Made by a program: the position numbers and the translations under genes. A stretch of DNA of 59,629 nt, taken from the NCBI GenBank assembly GCA_964483775.1, contig CAZADA010000003.1, positions 1 through 59,629 of the forward strand, in the 5' to 3' direction. Under the pieces are notes generated by a model. That model was not told where the DNA came from, searched no databases, and saw nothing but the letters and a program-made list of their open reading frames with translations. This DNA comes from CAZADA01 sp964483775 (lineage in GTDB: Bacteria; Pseudomonadota; Alphaproteobacteria; Caulobacterales; Maricaulaceae). This document shows, piece by piece, positions 24,759-33,914 of this stretch. The stretch's first letter is position 1; each line of letters opens with the position of its first letter.

Positions 24759-26219
24759 ATGACATCGGCTCAGCCCCTTCCCGCGGACTCGCCGGGTGCG
24801 ATCGCGCCCGGCGAGGCGCGCGCATCCAGCAATGCGCCTGAATTGACCGTTTACGAGCTTGCTGGCGCGCTAAAGCGGCCCATAGAGGACGCCTATGGTC
24901 GCGTTAAGGTCCGCGGCGAACTTGGTCGCGTCACCATCGCCAAGTCGGGGCATGTGTACGCGGATCTGAAAGACGATCGCGCTGTGATCGCCACGGTGAT
25001 GTGGAAGGGCTCGGCGGCGCGCTTGTCGTTTCGCCCCGAAGAGGGTTTGGAGGTCGTCATTGATGGCCGGCTGTCCACCTATCCGGGGCGGTCGCAATAC
25101 CAGTTGATCGCCGACAGCATGGCCCCGGCGGGGGTGGGCGCGCTCATGGCGCTCTTGGAGGCGCGTAAGGCCAAGCTCGCCGAAGAAGGATTGTTCGCCG
25201 CCGAGCGCAAAGCGCGTTTGCCCTACTTGCCGCGGGTGTTGGGCGTTGTGACGTCGCCGACCGGCGCGGTCATTCGCGACATCCTGCACCGCATCACAGA
25301 TCGTTATCCCATGCGGGTGTTGGTGTGGCCGGTGTTGGTGCAAGGCGAGCAAGCCGCCGACCAAGTCGCAGCGGCGATCCATGGCTTTAATGGTCTGACG
25401 GGCGAGGGCGACGCGCCGCGTCCAGACACGCTGATCGTCGCGCGCGGCGGCGGCTCGCTTGAGGATCTGTGGGCGTTTAACGAAGAACAGGTTGTGCGCG
25501 CGGCGGCGTTGTCGAGCATTCCGTTGATCTCTGCGGTCGGTCACGAAACCGATTGGACGTTGCTGGATCTGGCTGCTGATGTGCGCGCGCCGACGCCAAC
25601 GGGCGCTGCGGAAATGGCCGTGCCCGTGCGGGCTGATTTGGTGAGCCAAGTGAACGTCTTGGGCGGACGATTGGTGGGCGCACTGGGCAATGATGTTGAA
25701 CGCAGGCGCAGCGCGCTCCGCGCGGCCGTGCGCGGGCTGCCGCGACCCGATGATCTGCTCGGCTTGCGGTCCCAGCGCCTCGATGCGGTTGGCGCGCGGC
25801 TGCGCAGTGCGCTGAAGGGCGCGACGGACAACGCCGCCATTCGGTTCCAACGCCTGTCGGGGCGCTTGCAGCCGCAGGCCTTGGCCCGCGATGTGACCCA
25901 GCGCGCGCGCCGTGTGGATGAATTGGCGGAGCGCTCGGCGCGCGATGTGCGTCGCGGTCTTGAGATGCGGGCGCGCTCGGTCGCCGCCCTTTCGGCTCGG
26001 CTGGAGGCGTTGAACCCCAAGGCGGTTTTGGGGCGTGGTTACGCTCTTGTTCAGCGAGCCGATGGTAGCTTGGCGCGGTCGTCATCGGCGTTGCGGGCCA
26101 AAGAAGCCATCATGTTGGAGTTTGCTGATGGCCGACGCAGTGCGGTCGTTGACTCGCAAAGGCGGGCGCGGCGCGCAGGCAAACGCAATAAGGATGATGG
26201 CCAGGGCAGCCTGTTTTAG
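24759..26219 (+). CDS. xseA: Exodeoxyribonuclease VII large subunit
   Basis: 486 residues. An N-terminal OB-fold (ELTVYELAGALKRPIEDAYGRVKVRGEL...) is followed by the catalytic core: GVVTSPTGAVIRDI, ARGGGSLEDLWAFNEE and SAVGHETDWTLLD (about residues 140-280). A long coiled-coil helix and the PKAVLGRGYALV motif come last. With XseB (encoded elsewhere) it degrades single-stranded DNA. ATG at 24759 was used; a TTG two codons earlier is possible. Followed in the same direction by a DUF2093 gene and an M23 peptidase gene. Confidence 0.95.
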   Translation: MTSAQPLPADSPGAIAPGEARASSNAPELTVYELAGALKRPIEDAYGRVKVRGELGRVTIAKSGHVYADLKDDRAVIATVMWKGSAARLSFRPEEGLEVVIDGRLSTYPGRSQYQLIADSMAPAGVGALMALLEARKAKLAEEGLFAAERKARLPYLPRVLGVVTSPTGAVIRDILHRITDRYPMRVLVWPVLVQGEQAADQVAAAIHGFNGLTGEGDAPRPDTLIVARGGGSLEDLWAFNEEQVVRAAALSSIPLISAVGHETDWTLLDLAADVRAPTPTGAAEMAVPVRADLVSQVNVLGGRLVGALGNDVERRRSALRAAVRGLPRPDDLLGLRSQRLDAVGARLRSALKGATDNAAIRFQRLSGRLQPQALARDVTQRARRVDELAERSARDVRRGLEMRARSVAALSARLEALNPKAVLGRGYALVQRADGSLARSSSALRAKEAIMLEFADGRRSAVVDSQRRARRAGKRNKDDGQGSLF

Positions 26220-26257
26220 GTCATAAGCGTTGTGGAGAGGCCAGAAGGACGGTGAGC

Positions 26258-26467
26258 ATGGACATGATCAATGCGCGCGAGGCTCTGTTGCGCTACAAGC
26301 CCAATGAGCTGGAAGTCGTGTCAGATGGTTCGTTCGTTCGCTGTGCGGTGACCGGCAAACCCATTCCGCTGGCTTCGCTGCGGTATTGGAACGTCGCCTT
26401 GCAGGAGGCGTATTGTGATGCGCAAACCGCGCTCCAGCGCTGGCAAGAATTGAATCAAGCGAAGTAA
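26258..26467 (+). CDS. DUF2093 protein
   Basis: A 69-residue soluble protein matching the DUF2093 family by its pattern: LLRYKPNELEVVSDGSFVRCAVTG, then PIPLASLRYWNVALQEAY. The Cys in RCAVTG could suggest a small metal-binding or zinc-ribbon remnant, but only two Cys are present. AGAAGG before the ATG fits 26258 better than the GTG at 26252. Function unknown. The order xseA-DUF2093-M23 is, to my knowledge, recurrent in alphaproteobacteria. Confidence 0.8.
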   Translation: MDMINAREALLRYKPNELEVVSDGSFVRCAVTGKPIPLASLRYWNVALQEAYCDAQTALQRWQELNQAK

Positions 26468-26490
26468 CCGGACCTATGGAGGATCGCGCC

Positions 26491-27453
26491 ATGATGAAGG
26501 TGTGGCTGAATGCGGCGTGTCGTGTTGGCGCTGCGTTGGCATGTTTGTCGGGACTGGGTTCGGTCGCCTTGGCCCAACAGACCGGCCTCTCGTGTCCTGC
26601 GGTTCAAGCCGTTCAAGGCGGGGTCGCAGTTTGCCGCACCGTTCCAGGCGTTGCGGTTTCGCTTGATGGGTCTGTGGCCGCGACGGCGGGTCCGGATGGC
26701 TGGGCCGTGATCGGCTTGCCTCGTGATACCGGGCCCTCGGTCACCATCACAGCGGACGCTGCGGGCGCTGAGCCGATTGTGTTTGACGTTGCGGCGCAAG
26801 ACTATCCGATCAGCCGCATTGATAATGTGCGGCGCGCTGGGAGCTCTTACAATGAGGTCGAGCTGGCGCATATCTGTATGGCGAGCCATTTGAAGCGCGC
26901 CGCCTTTGAAGCGCCCTCGGTGGGCTCATTTTTTCTTGATGGGTTCATCCTGCCGTCCGAGGGGCGGCGGTCAGGGGTTTATGGCTCACAGCGCATTTAT
27001 AACGGCCGAGAAGACCGGCCGGGCACGCACTGGGGCATCGATATCGCCGCTCCCGTGGGGACGCCGATTGTGGCGCCGGCTGGCGGCGTGGTGACCCTGG
27101 CCGACCCCAATCTGTTTTTTGAGGGCGGGACAGTGTTTCTTGACCATGGTCAAGGCCTGGTCAGTGTGTTCATGCACATGAGTAAAGTCTCGGTGACACC
27201 CGGCATGATCGTGGAACAAGGCGAGTTGTTGGGCGACATTGGTTCAACCGGGCGGTCGACTGGGCCTCATTTGCATTGGGGCGTGAAGTACAACGATCGT
27301 TATTGGATTGACCCAGCGCTCTTGGTGGCCCTGAATGATGATGCTTTTGGGGCGGGCGATGTGCGCCATAATGCTTATGTCATCGAAGAGTCGCCACAAA
27401 CACTGGCGTTTAACGCATATGCAGGAGCTCTTGCCGCCTGTTTCGAGCCTTAG
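26491..27453 (+). CDS. Secreted M23 (LytM-type) peptidoglycan endopeptidase
   Basis: 320 residues. A signal peptide (about 1-29, ending VALAQ) is followed by an immunoglobulin-like or adaptor region (about 35-115), then the LytM domain. Zinc ligands are visible: THWGIDIAAP (H and D of HxxxD) and HLHWGVK (HxH). Intervening GGVV, DHGQG and FMHMS motifs are also present. All catalytic residues are conserved, so it is probably an active hydrolase acting in the periplasm. GGAGG stands before the ATG at 26491. Confidence 0.9.
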   Translation: MMKVWLNAACRVGAALACLSGLGSVALAQQTGLSCPAVQAVQGGVAVCRTVPGVAVSLDGSVAATAGPDGWAVIGLPRDTGPSVTITADAAGAEPIVFDVAAQDYPISRIDNVRRAGSSYNEVELAHICMASHLKRAAFEAPSVGSFFLDGFILPSEGRRSGVYGSQRIYNGREDRPGTHWGIDIAAPVGTPIVAPAGGVVTLADPNLFFEGGTVFLDHGQGLVSVFMHMSKVSVTPGMIVEQGELLGDIGSTGRSTGPHLHWGVKYNDRYWIDPALLVALNDDAFGAGDVRHNAYVIEESPQTLAFNAYAGALAACFEP

Positions 27454-27574
27454 TGTCGATGACCCTAGGCTGAACGATCTGGTCTCTTTTGCGCTGCAAC
27501 AAAGCGTGTTCGCACTTGCACCAATCTGTGTGCTAGGACCCCTCGCCACACATGTTGGATGAGGGTCTGGATCC

Positions 27575-28744
27575 ATGGATTGGAACACGTGTTTCGCGCC
27601 ATCGTATCGCGAGGCGCGCGCTCGCTTCGTCGAGGCGCTGCGTCCTGCAGGTTTTCGGCATGAACGGTATCCCATCGGGCAGGTTGGGCCGACGGGCGAA
27701 CCGCTGAGTGTTGATGTGGGTGTGCGCCGCTCCTTGGGGGCTGGGCGCGCCATTGTGGTGTCGAGTGGGCTTGGCGGGGTTGAGGGGTATCTTGGCTCTG
27801 CGGTGCAGTTGGCGTTGCTCCATGATGCGACCTGGCTGGCCACGGCCGGTGAGGTGACTGTGGTGCTGGTGCACGCGCTCAATCCCTACGGCTTTGCGTG
27901 GGGGCGGCGGGTCAATGAGGACAATGTCGATTTGGCCTCGAGCTTCTTCGCAGAAGGGGCGATGCGCCCGGCGACGCCTGAACACTATGCCCGTGCGGCC
28001 GGTTGGCTGGCGCCGGAACGTGCGCCGCGTCGTGTCGATCCCGTGTGGGCGCATCTCGGCGCGGCCCGGTGGTCTGCGGCCTGGCGTGCACACCGGGCAG
28101 GTGATGGGGCGCAGGAGGCCTTGGCGCATGGCGGCGCGGCCGTTGAGGACCTCATGACGTCGGCTCAATACGAGCATCCCACGGGACTGTTTTTCGGCGG
28201 TCACCGCGCGTCAGCGACACAGGCGGTGTTGGATGAGCAGCTGGCTTCGTGGGTGCGACCGGCAGAGGATGTGCTGCATTTGGATTTGCGGATGGGCGTG
28301 CGTCAGATCGGGGGACCGGCGCTGATCCGTCCGAGCGGGGGCGATCTGTCACCGCCGCGTCTGGTTGAGCTGTCGCGGCGGTTCGGCGCGGGGCGCATCT
28401 GTCGCGCAGATCAGACGCCCGGTGAATTGGGAGCGTGGGCGCAGAGCCTGTTGCCCGGCGTATCCTACACGTTCGCCACCGCTGTGTTTGGGGCGCAGCG
28501 CGCTGTGAACTTGGTGCGCGCCTTGCGGGCGGAAAACCAGGCGCACCATTGGGGCGCTCCGTTGGCTGACCATTTTTGGGCGAAGCGCGCATTGCGCGAG
28601 GCGTTTGCACCTTCTTCGCCAACCTGGCGGGCCAAGGCGCTTGGCGAAGGGTTGGCCATTTGTCGGCGTGCGATGGAGGCTGCGCCGTCGGTCAGCTTCT
28701 CATCCACGGGCGGGCCAGCCAGTATTGAGCGCGCGGCCGCCTAG
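27575..28744 (+). CDS. DUF2817 (M14-like) protein lacking the metal-binding residues
   Basis: 389 residues. The DUF2817 scaffold is clear: GGVEGYLGSAVQ, VHALNPYGFAWGRRVNEDNVDL, and a closing RALRAENQAHHWG ... LREAFAPSSPTWRAKAL. The residues that make such proteins carboxypeptidase-like are changed. The first zinc His of HGVEG is Gly. NRNF after NVDL is ASSFF. The His of DLHTGLG is Arg (LDLRMGV). The Glu region usually LEFGT reads FATAVFG. The frame is open over its whole length, so it looks like a maintained pseudoenzyme and not a decayed gene. GAGGG precedes the ATG. It converges with the acyltransferase gene, overlapping by 4 bp. Confidence 0.75.
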   Translation: MDWNTCFAPSYREARARFVEALRPAGFRHERYPIGQVGPTGEPLSVDVGVRRSLGAGRAIVVSSGLGGVEGYLGSAVQLALLHDATWLATAGEVTVVLVHALNPYGFAWGRRVNEDNVDLASSFFAEGAMRPATPEHYARAAGWLAPERAPRRVDPVWAHLGAARWSAAWRAHRAGDGAQEALAHGGAAVEDLMTSAQYEHPTGLFFGGHRASATQAVLDEQLASWVRPAEDVLHLDLRMGVRQIGGPALIRPSGGDLSPPRLVELSRRFGAGRICRADQTPGELGAWAQSLLPGVSYTFATAVFGAQRAVNLVRALRAENQAHHWGAPLADHFWAKRALREAFAPSSPTWRAKALGEGLAICRRAMEAAPSVSFSSTGGPASIERAAA

Positions 28745-29655
28745 CGTTTGGCGCGTTTGTAGAGCGGCTTGGGCCAACGCCGGTGCACCCAGAACCATTC
28801 GGCCGGCGCTTCGCGGATCCGGTCTTCGACAAACTGGTTGATGCGCAACACGGTGTTGGCGACGGCCTCATTTTCGTTGGGCGCGGTGTCATGCGGGATG
28901 GGGCGGTGCACCGTCACACGAAACCGCGCATGGGGCAGGCGGCGAACGCTCATGGGGATCAGCGGGCAGTTGTATTTGCGCGCCAACCGGGTCGGACCGT
29001 CAGCGGTGTAGGCGGGCTCGCCAAAGAACGGCACGGCGATGCCTTCATTGTATTTTTGGTCGTTCATCAAGGCGATGGCGTCGCCTTTGGCCAGTGCGCG
29101 CAGCAAACTCATCCCGCCTTCGCGGCCCTTTGAGGCGTGGAGCTTGATGCCGTAGGCGGTGCGTTGGTCGATGATGCGCTTGTCGATGAAGTAGTTGTTC
29201 GCTGGGCGGTAGGTGATGCGGCACGGCACGCCGCGATGCACAATCGCCATGGCCATGACTTCCCAATTGGCAAAATGCCCTGAGATCAACACCGCTCCCT
29301 TTTTGTCATTGATGATGGTGTCGAGACGTTCTGCGCCGGCGACTTCAATGCGCGGTTCGTCATCGTAAATGGCGAAGGCGTCCAGATGGGGGAACTCACC
29401 CACCAGGCGGCCGAAATTGTCCCATTGTTCGGCCAGCAGGCCGCGTTCGGCGTCAGGGCTCAGGTCGGGGAAGGCGAGGCGCAGATTGGTTCGCGCCACG
29501 TGGTGATAGCGCGTTCGCGGACCGAGCGTGCGCACAATGGCGCCGCCTAAGGCGGACGCGCGCTCAACCGGTAAGGCCCGAAACGCGGCGCCGTACGTGT
29601 CGTAGAGCCAACCCACAAAGCGGGCGCCAAAATTCTTGGTTTGATGGACAACCAT
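28741..29655 (-). CDS. LpxL/HtrB-type lipid A acyltransferase
   Basis: 304 residues. One N-terminal hydrophobic segment is followed by the acyltransferase core with SGHFANWEV, the HX4E catalytic motif (about residue 127), YRPANN, and DQKYNEGIAVPFFG. It probably adds a secondary fatty acid to the Kdo-lipid A precursor at the inner membrane. Which chain it adds cannot be read from the sequence. A GST gene follows at only 3 bp on the same strand side (29659), in the order GST then acyltransferase. Confidence 0.87.
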   Translation of the reverse strand: MVVHQTKNFGARFVGWLYDTYGAAFRALPVERASALGGAIVRTLGPRTRYHHVARTNLRLAFPDLSPDAERGLLAEQWDNFGRLVGEFPHLDAFAIYDDEPRIEVAGAERLDTIINDKKGAVLISGHFANWEVMAMAIVHRGVPCRITYRPANNYFIDKRIIDQRTAYGIKLHASKGREGGMSLLRALAKGDAIALMNDQKYNEGIAVPFFGEPAYTADGPTRLARKYNCPLIPMSVRRLPHARFRVTVHRPIPHDTAPNENEAVANTVLRINQFVEDRIREAPAEWFWVHRRWPKPLYKRAKR

Positions 29656-29658
29656 TGC

Positions 29659-30345
29659 TCACGCCGCCGATGGAGGTTGGACAGGTTGGGGAGGAAACAC
29701 GACGGGCTCCTCACCGGGCCGCCAGGGTTCGTGCTTGCCCATGATCGCTGTGAACAGGGGACTTTGCATATGTCCCGACAGCCAGCTGTGGAGCTGTGGC
29801 GTGTCGAGGGCGTCGAACCAGTTTGGATCGGCGATGCGAAACTGCCGGACGAACGGGAAAATGGCGATGTCCGCCAGGCTGGGCTGAATCCCGAACAGGT
29901 GGGGGCTGGCGATCAAGCGTTGGGCGATCTGTGTTGTGAGGATGGCCAGGCCGCTGTCGCGGTGCTGTTCGGCGTCCGCGTCGTCATAGCGCGTGGCGTA
30001 TTTGTAGCGATCAAGATGATGCTTAAAGGGGCCATCGACGTGGTCGATGAGGGCGCGCATGTCCGCATGATCGGGCGCAAGCCAGTTGTTCGGGTCGTTC
30101 GCCTCCAACGCCCACGCCATGATGTCGAGGCTTTCTTCAAGTATCTCGGCGGCTGGGGTGACGAGGACGGGTACGGTGGCCTTGGGTGAGACGGCGCGCA
30201 TGGCCGCCGGTTTGGCTTTCAACGCGACTTCACGCAGCTCAACCGAAATGCCCGCGGCGTAGAGCGCCATGCGCGCACGCATGGCGAACGGGCACCGGCG
30301 AAAGGAGTAAAGGATCGGCAGCGAGGCGGTTGCAGGCTCAGGCAT
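29659..30345 (-). CDS. Glutathione S-transferase family protein
   Basis: 228 residues. The N-terminal thioredoxin-like domain begins ILYSFRRCPFAMRARMAL, with a CPFA motif of the omega/GrxB-like type, so the Cys is the likely catalytic residue. It also has VPVL and EESLDIM (the GSH-contacting Glu-Ser). A helical C-terminal domain with PSLADIAIFPFVRQF follows. Its ATG overlaps the stop of the upstream trhO gene by one base (TGATG), so the two are translationally coupled. The electrophilic substrate is unknown. Confidence 0.85.
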   Translation of the reverse strand: MPEPATASLPILYSFRRCPFAMRARMALYAAGISVELREVALKAKPAAMRAVSPKATVPVLVTPAAEILEESLDIMAWALEANDPNNWLAPDHADMRALIDHVDGPFKHHLDRYKYATRYDDADAEQHRDSGLAILTTQIAQRLIASPHLFGIQPSLADIAIFPFVRQFRIADPNWFDALDTPQLHSWLSGHMQSPLFTAIMGKHEPWRPGEEPVVFPPQPVQPPSAA

Positions 30346-31265
30346 CAGGGCTTTGTGGTGTTCGGACTTGTCCCAATGTGCTGCACGCCGCGTGAATCGG
30401 CCAGCTCCACCTGGCGTTGGCGCTCCGCGAACCGCGCGCGGTCCGCACCGGCAAACTCGCCGATGCAATGGGGACACGACACGCCCTCGACATAGGCCGG
30501 ATGGTCTTTGTCGTGGGCGCTGATCGGGCGGCGGCAGGCGTGGCATTGATCATAACTGCCGGTTTTGAGTTGAGGTCCGACTGATACCCGTTGATCAAAG
30601 ACAAAACATTCACCCCGCCAGAGATCGACGCTCGGCGTATTTTCCAAATATTTGAGAATGCCGCCTTTAAGGTGGAAGACATCTTTTGCGCCATATGCAA
30701 GCGCGAGTGATGTTGCCTTTTCACAGCGAATACCCCCTGTGCAATACATGGCGAGCTTAGCGTCAGGGCGGGTGGTTCGGAACTGTTTCAGCCATTCGGG
30801 AAAGTCGCGAAAGCTCTCGGTTTTTGGGTCAATCGCGCCCTCAAACGCGCCGATGGCGATCTCGTAGGTGTTGCGCACGTCGATGACCGCCACATTGGGC
30901 TCGGTGATCAGCGCATTCCACGCCTCAGGATCGAGGTACTCGCCCACGGTGTGCATGGGCTTCAGGTCGGGCACGCCCATGGTCACGATCTCGCGTTTGA
31001 GACGGACCTTCATGCGATGGAAGGGCATGGAGGGCGCGCTTGACGCTTTGTGCTCGAGGCCGTCAAAGCCTGGGATGGCGCGGATGTGGGCGAGGGCGGC
31101 GGCGACGCTGGTTGGCGACCCGGCAATGGTGCCGTTGATCCCTTCGCTGGCGACAAGAATGGTGCCGTACACGCCGTGGGCGTCACACGTTTGCTGAAGC
31201 GCCGCTTGGTGATCGGCGAAGTCAGGCCAGTCGTGGAACCGATAAAATGCGGCGACAGTGATCAT
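30345..31265 (-). CDS. trhO: tRNA uridine(34) hydroxylase (rhodanese-fold)
   Basis: 306 residues. An N-terminal ferredoxin-like domain (VAAFYRFHDWPDF..., ASEGINGTIAG) is followed by a rhodanese domain with IDVRNTYEIAIGAFEGAIDP and the active-site loop MYCTGGIRCEKAT, and a C-terminal Cys-rich segment (QCHACRRPI, SCPHCIG). This is the YceA/TrhO pattern, responsible for oxygen-dependent 5-hydroxyuridine formation at the tRNA wobble base. Coupled to the downstream GST gene. Confidence 0.92.
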   Translation of the reverse strand: MITVAAFYRFHDWPDFADHQAALQQTCDAHGVYGTILVASEGINGTIAGSPTSVAAALAHIRAIPGFDGLEHKASSAPSMPFHRMKVRLKREIVTMGVPDLKPMHTVGEYLDPEAWNALITEPNVAVIDVRNTYEIAIGAFEGAIDPKTESFRDFPEWLKQFRTTRPDAKLAMYCTGGIRCEKATSLALAYGAKDVFHLKGGILKYLENTPSVDLWRGECFVFDQRVSVGPQLKTGSYDQCHACRRPISAHDKDHPAYVEGVSCPHCIGEFAGADRARFAERQRQVELADSRGVQHIGTSPNTTKP

Positions 31266-31292
31266 GGTCGTGGCGTGTTGGTCAGGTCTGCG

Positions 31293-33848
31293 TTAGGCGC
31301 CCGTGCGTCGCATGACGCCAGTGAACGTCAGGATCGTCAAGGACAACAACACCCATCCGGACATGGCGTAAACCGCTTGCGCTGTGCGCCAAAAGTTGGG
31401 CTGGTCGATCTCAAACCGCAAGGGGCCCAATGCGACGGGCTCGAGCGATCGGCTCATGCGGATCCGGTCAGGTGCGCCCAAGCGCTGCGCCGCGTCTGGT
31501 GGTCGCCACCATGTCACCGCACAGTCGGCCTGGTTGGCGCGCGCCAAAACCGCCATCTCGCCGGCGCCAGGAAACTCGGTTTTGCCTTCGGCGACATCGA
31601 TGGCCCGGCACGCATTGACGGTCGCGCTGCTTTGTCCGTCCGCTTCAGCCAAGGTGGCCAGCGCGATCCGTTCGGACGGGATTTCGCATTCGGTCACTTG
31701 GTGCAAGTCGACCAGCGGTACAAACACATCCAAAGCGTAGAGCGCGTTGTTGATCTCGCCGCCGCATGGCACGGGCGTGCGGTCGTAATAAGCTGCGGGC
31801 GCGGCGGGTTGGCCGTCATCGATGCGCTCGGTGGGCACCACGTCGAGTTCGAGCATGCCGCCGGTGTTGGCGCGCCATACGCCAAACCAGCCGATCAGAA
31901 ACGCCACTGTCAGGGTGACCAGGGCGCGAACCGGAGAGAGGTTGTAGCCAAACATGATATCGTGCAGCCAGCGATGGGGGCGCTGGATCAGGGGACCGAC
32001 TTTGCGGATCAAGGTCTGCTGGCGGCGCAGCAGGCGGCGGGCGTCTGCGGCCAGTCCAACGTCGTTCAGGGCGAGTGCGGCTTGGCTGTAGGGCTGGCTG
32101 CGGAAGCTGTTGCGATCGATGATGCGCCAGAGCCGGAAACCAAAGATTGACCGGCGATCGGGATGGCCTTTGCGGATCCAACTCAGCCGCTCGACCGAAG
32201 GACCAACATAGTCCGCCAGAACCACTTCACGGAACATAATGTAAAGTGTCGCGATCTGGATCAAAAGCCAGTGAACGAATTTATCGATGCGGAAAACATC
32301 ATGCCAGCGGTCAAACTTTACCCGTGGCTTTTTCCGCTCCATTTGCCGAACAGATGGCAGGGCGTAGGTGAATCCATCCATTTGCAGATAGACGCCTTGG
32401 TCGCCCCAAGCCGTTATTTCTTCGGGCGCAGCTTCGTCGACGGTGGTTTCGTCGCGGCTCGACCACAGATCTTCGGCGTCTTGGGCGTTCCAAGTGTCGC
32501 GCAAAAGGGCGGCGCTGGCGTCGCGCATACGGATGATCAAAGGCCCGGTGTTGACCAGATGGTGGGCGCGAAGACGGCGCTGGATTTGCGCGGCTTCCAG
32601 ATTGAAGAAGGCCGCATTCGCCCGCGGGAAACGCCGCCGGAACAGGCTGGGGCGCGTGCTGTCGGCCCGACGGTCATATTCAGCATTGCCTTCTGGGCAG
32701 GGTTGGATGGTCAGCGCGCTCCAGGAGAGGTCGCCTTGGATTGTCGCGCCGCGCAACGAGATGTTCCCGCGTACATGGGTTGGCCGGTAGTCCTCTGGCG
32801 TGCCGAACGTCATGTCGCCGGTGAGCACGACCCGTTCGGCGTCGACCGCGCGGGAAATGCCTGGATTGACGACCTTTTCTTCGCGGCGAACCTTTGCTGG
32901 CAAGTCGGGCCAGGCGCGCAGGTGTGCGCCGTCGAAACGCACCGAGCCGGTGATGTGGGCCTGGCGTAAACACACACACCCCGTGGCGTTAAAGCCGTCG
33001 AGCAGCTGAACCTCGCCGCCAATATCGCTGTCTTGGATGCTGAAGGCATACGCGTCCGAGGCGACCACATGGGCGCCGCTGGCGACAATGTTGCCGCCAA
33101 TCGTGCTGTTGCGGATGACAATCCCGCCATGGGCGTAAATGCCGCGTTGTCCGTCTGACAGGTACAGCGATCCGCCGATGCGGCATTCGGTCAAGCGCAG
33201 GGCGTAGCGCCACTGGCGTTTGTGGCGGTCGCTGCGCTTATGGTCGGGGTCAAACTTCTCGCCGCGCAGGCGCGCGTTGCGGCCATAGACGTTGCCGCCA
33301 ATTCTCCCGCCACGGACGATCAGATAGGCTTCGGGCCCCGCTTCCAACTCCGTCTTTGTGGCTTCGATGGCCTCGGCCTCGTTGTCGAAAACGGCGTCGG
33401 TGAAGCCGATGGGGCGCAGGCCGTCGAAGTGAAAGTCGCTGTCGATCCACAGCCCATCGCCATCCATGCTGGCAAATTGGCTGTCTTCTAAGGACAGCAT
33501 GTAGATATGCGCGTTGCGCAATGTCATGCGCTGGCGGATCACACAGGCTTCGAGCGCCAAAGTGGGCAGGGCGGCGCCGCCAAGGCCTGAGGCGCCGGCG
33601 AGGTCGAGTTCGCCTTCAATATCGGCGCCTCTCACGATCAGACCGGCGTTGCTGGCGCGCGTTGTGACATGGTCCAACTGGAAATAGACTTCGCGCAAGG
33701 CTTCAGCGTTCAACTTGGGCAAGACGCCAAATCGCTCAACGGCCTCTTCGGTTGAAAAGTCGGCAATGCGACCGGCCAGCGCGCGGGCGGCCATGTAGTC
33801 CTCTGGCGTGTCCGGCGCTGGCGGATCCGGCTGCTCCGGCATTGTCAT
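31293..33848 (-). CDS. Large membrane protein with beta-solenoid-like repeats, function unknown
   Basis: 851 residues. The front half (about 55-420) has recurring short strand patterns of the kind RGADIEGELDLAGA, RGGRIGGNVYG, TECRIGGSLYLSDG, RNSTIGGNIVASG, QDSDIGGEVQLLDG and RGATIQGDLSWSA, spaced irregularly, which suggests a right-handed beta-helix. After an Arg-rich stretch come a predicted membrane segment near 523-540, a segment QPYSQAALALNDVGLAADARRLLRRQQ, helices near 643-660 and 825-847, and a soluble insert between the last two. Similar proteins are sometimes labelled 'membrane-associated oxidoreductase', but I see no redox motif. It is monocistronic, convergent with nothing, and lies between trhO and the lipid A operon. 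Confidence 0.7.
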   Translation of the reverse strand: MTMPEQPDPPAPDTPEDYMAARALAGRIADFSTEEAVERFGVLPKLNAEALREVYFQLDHVTTRASNAGLIVRGADIEGELDLAGASGLGGAALPTLALEACVIRQRMTLRNAHIYMLSLEDSQFASMDGDGLWIDSDFHFDGLRPIGFTDAVFDNEAEAIEATKTELEAGPEAYLIVRGGRIGGNVYGRNARLRGEKFDPDHKRSDRHKRQWRYALRLTECRIGGSLYLSDGQRGIYAHGGIVIRNSTIGGNIVASGAHVVASDAYAFSIQDSDIGGEVQLLDGFNATGCVCLRQAHITGSVRFDGAHLRAWPDLPAKVRREEKVVNPGISRAVDAERVVLTGDMTFGTPEDYRPTHVRGNISLRGATIQGDLSWSALTIQPCPEGNAEYDRRADSTRPSLFRRRFPRANAAFFNLEAAQIQRRLRAHHLVNTGPLIIRMRDASAALLRDTWNAQDAEDLWSSRDETTVDEAAPEEITAWGDQGVYLQMDGFTYALPSVRQMERKKPRVKFDRWHDVFRIDKFVHWLLIQIATLYIMFREVVLADYVGPSVERLSWIRKGHPDRRSIFGFRLWRIIDRNSFRSQPYSQAALALNDVGLAADARRLLRRQQTLIRKVGPLIQRPHRWLHDIMFGYNLSPVRALVTLTVAFLIGWFGVWRANTGGMLELDVVPTERIDDGQPAAPAAYYDRTPVPCGGEINNALYALDVFVPLVDLHQVTECEIPSERIALATLAEADGQSSATVNACRAIDVAEGKTEFPGAGEMAVLARANQADCAVTWWRPPDAAQRLGAPDRIRMSRSLEPVALGPLRFEIDQPNFWRTAQAVYAMSGWVLLSLTILTFTGVMRRTGA

Positions 33849-33914
33849 GATGTCCCCTCCTGCGCTTTGGGTTTACTGCGCTGAGGCGGGACTGGCAATC
33901 AAGGGCGGCTGCCG

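Noticed and set aside
31050..32150. Plus-strand frame of 366 codons opposite trhO and the 851-residue gene
   Set aside because: It spans two real genes on the other strand and has low-complexity composition.
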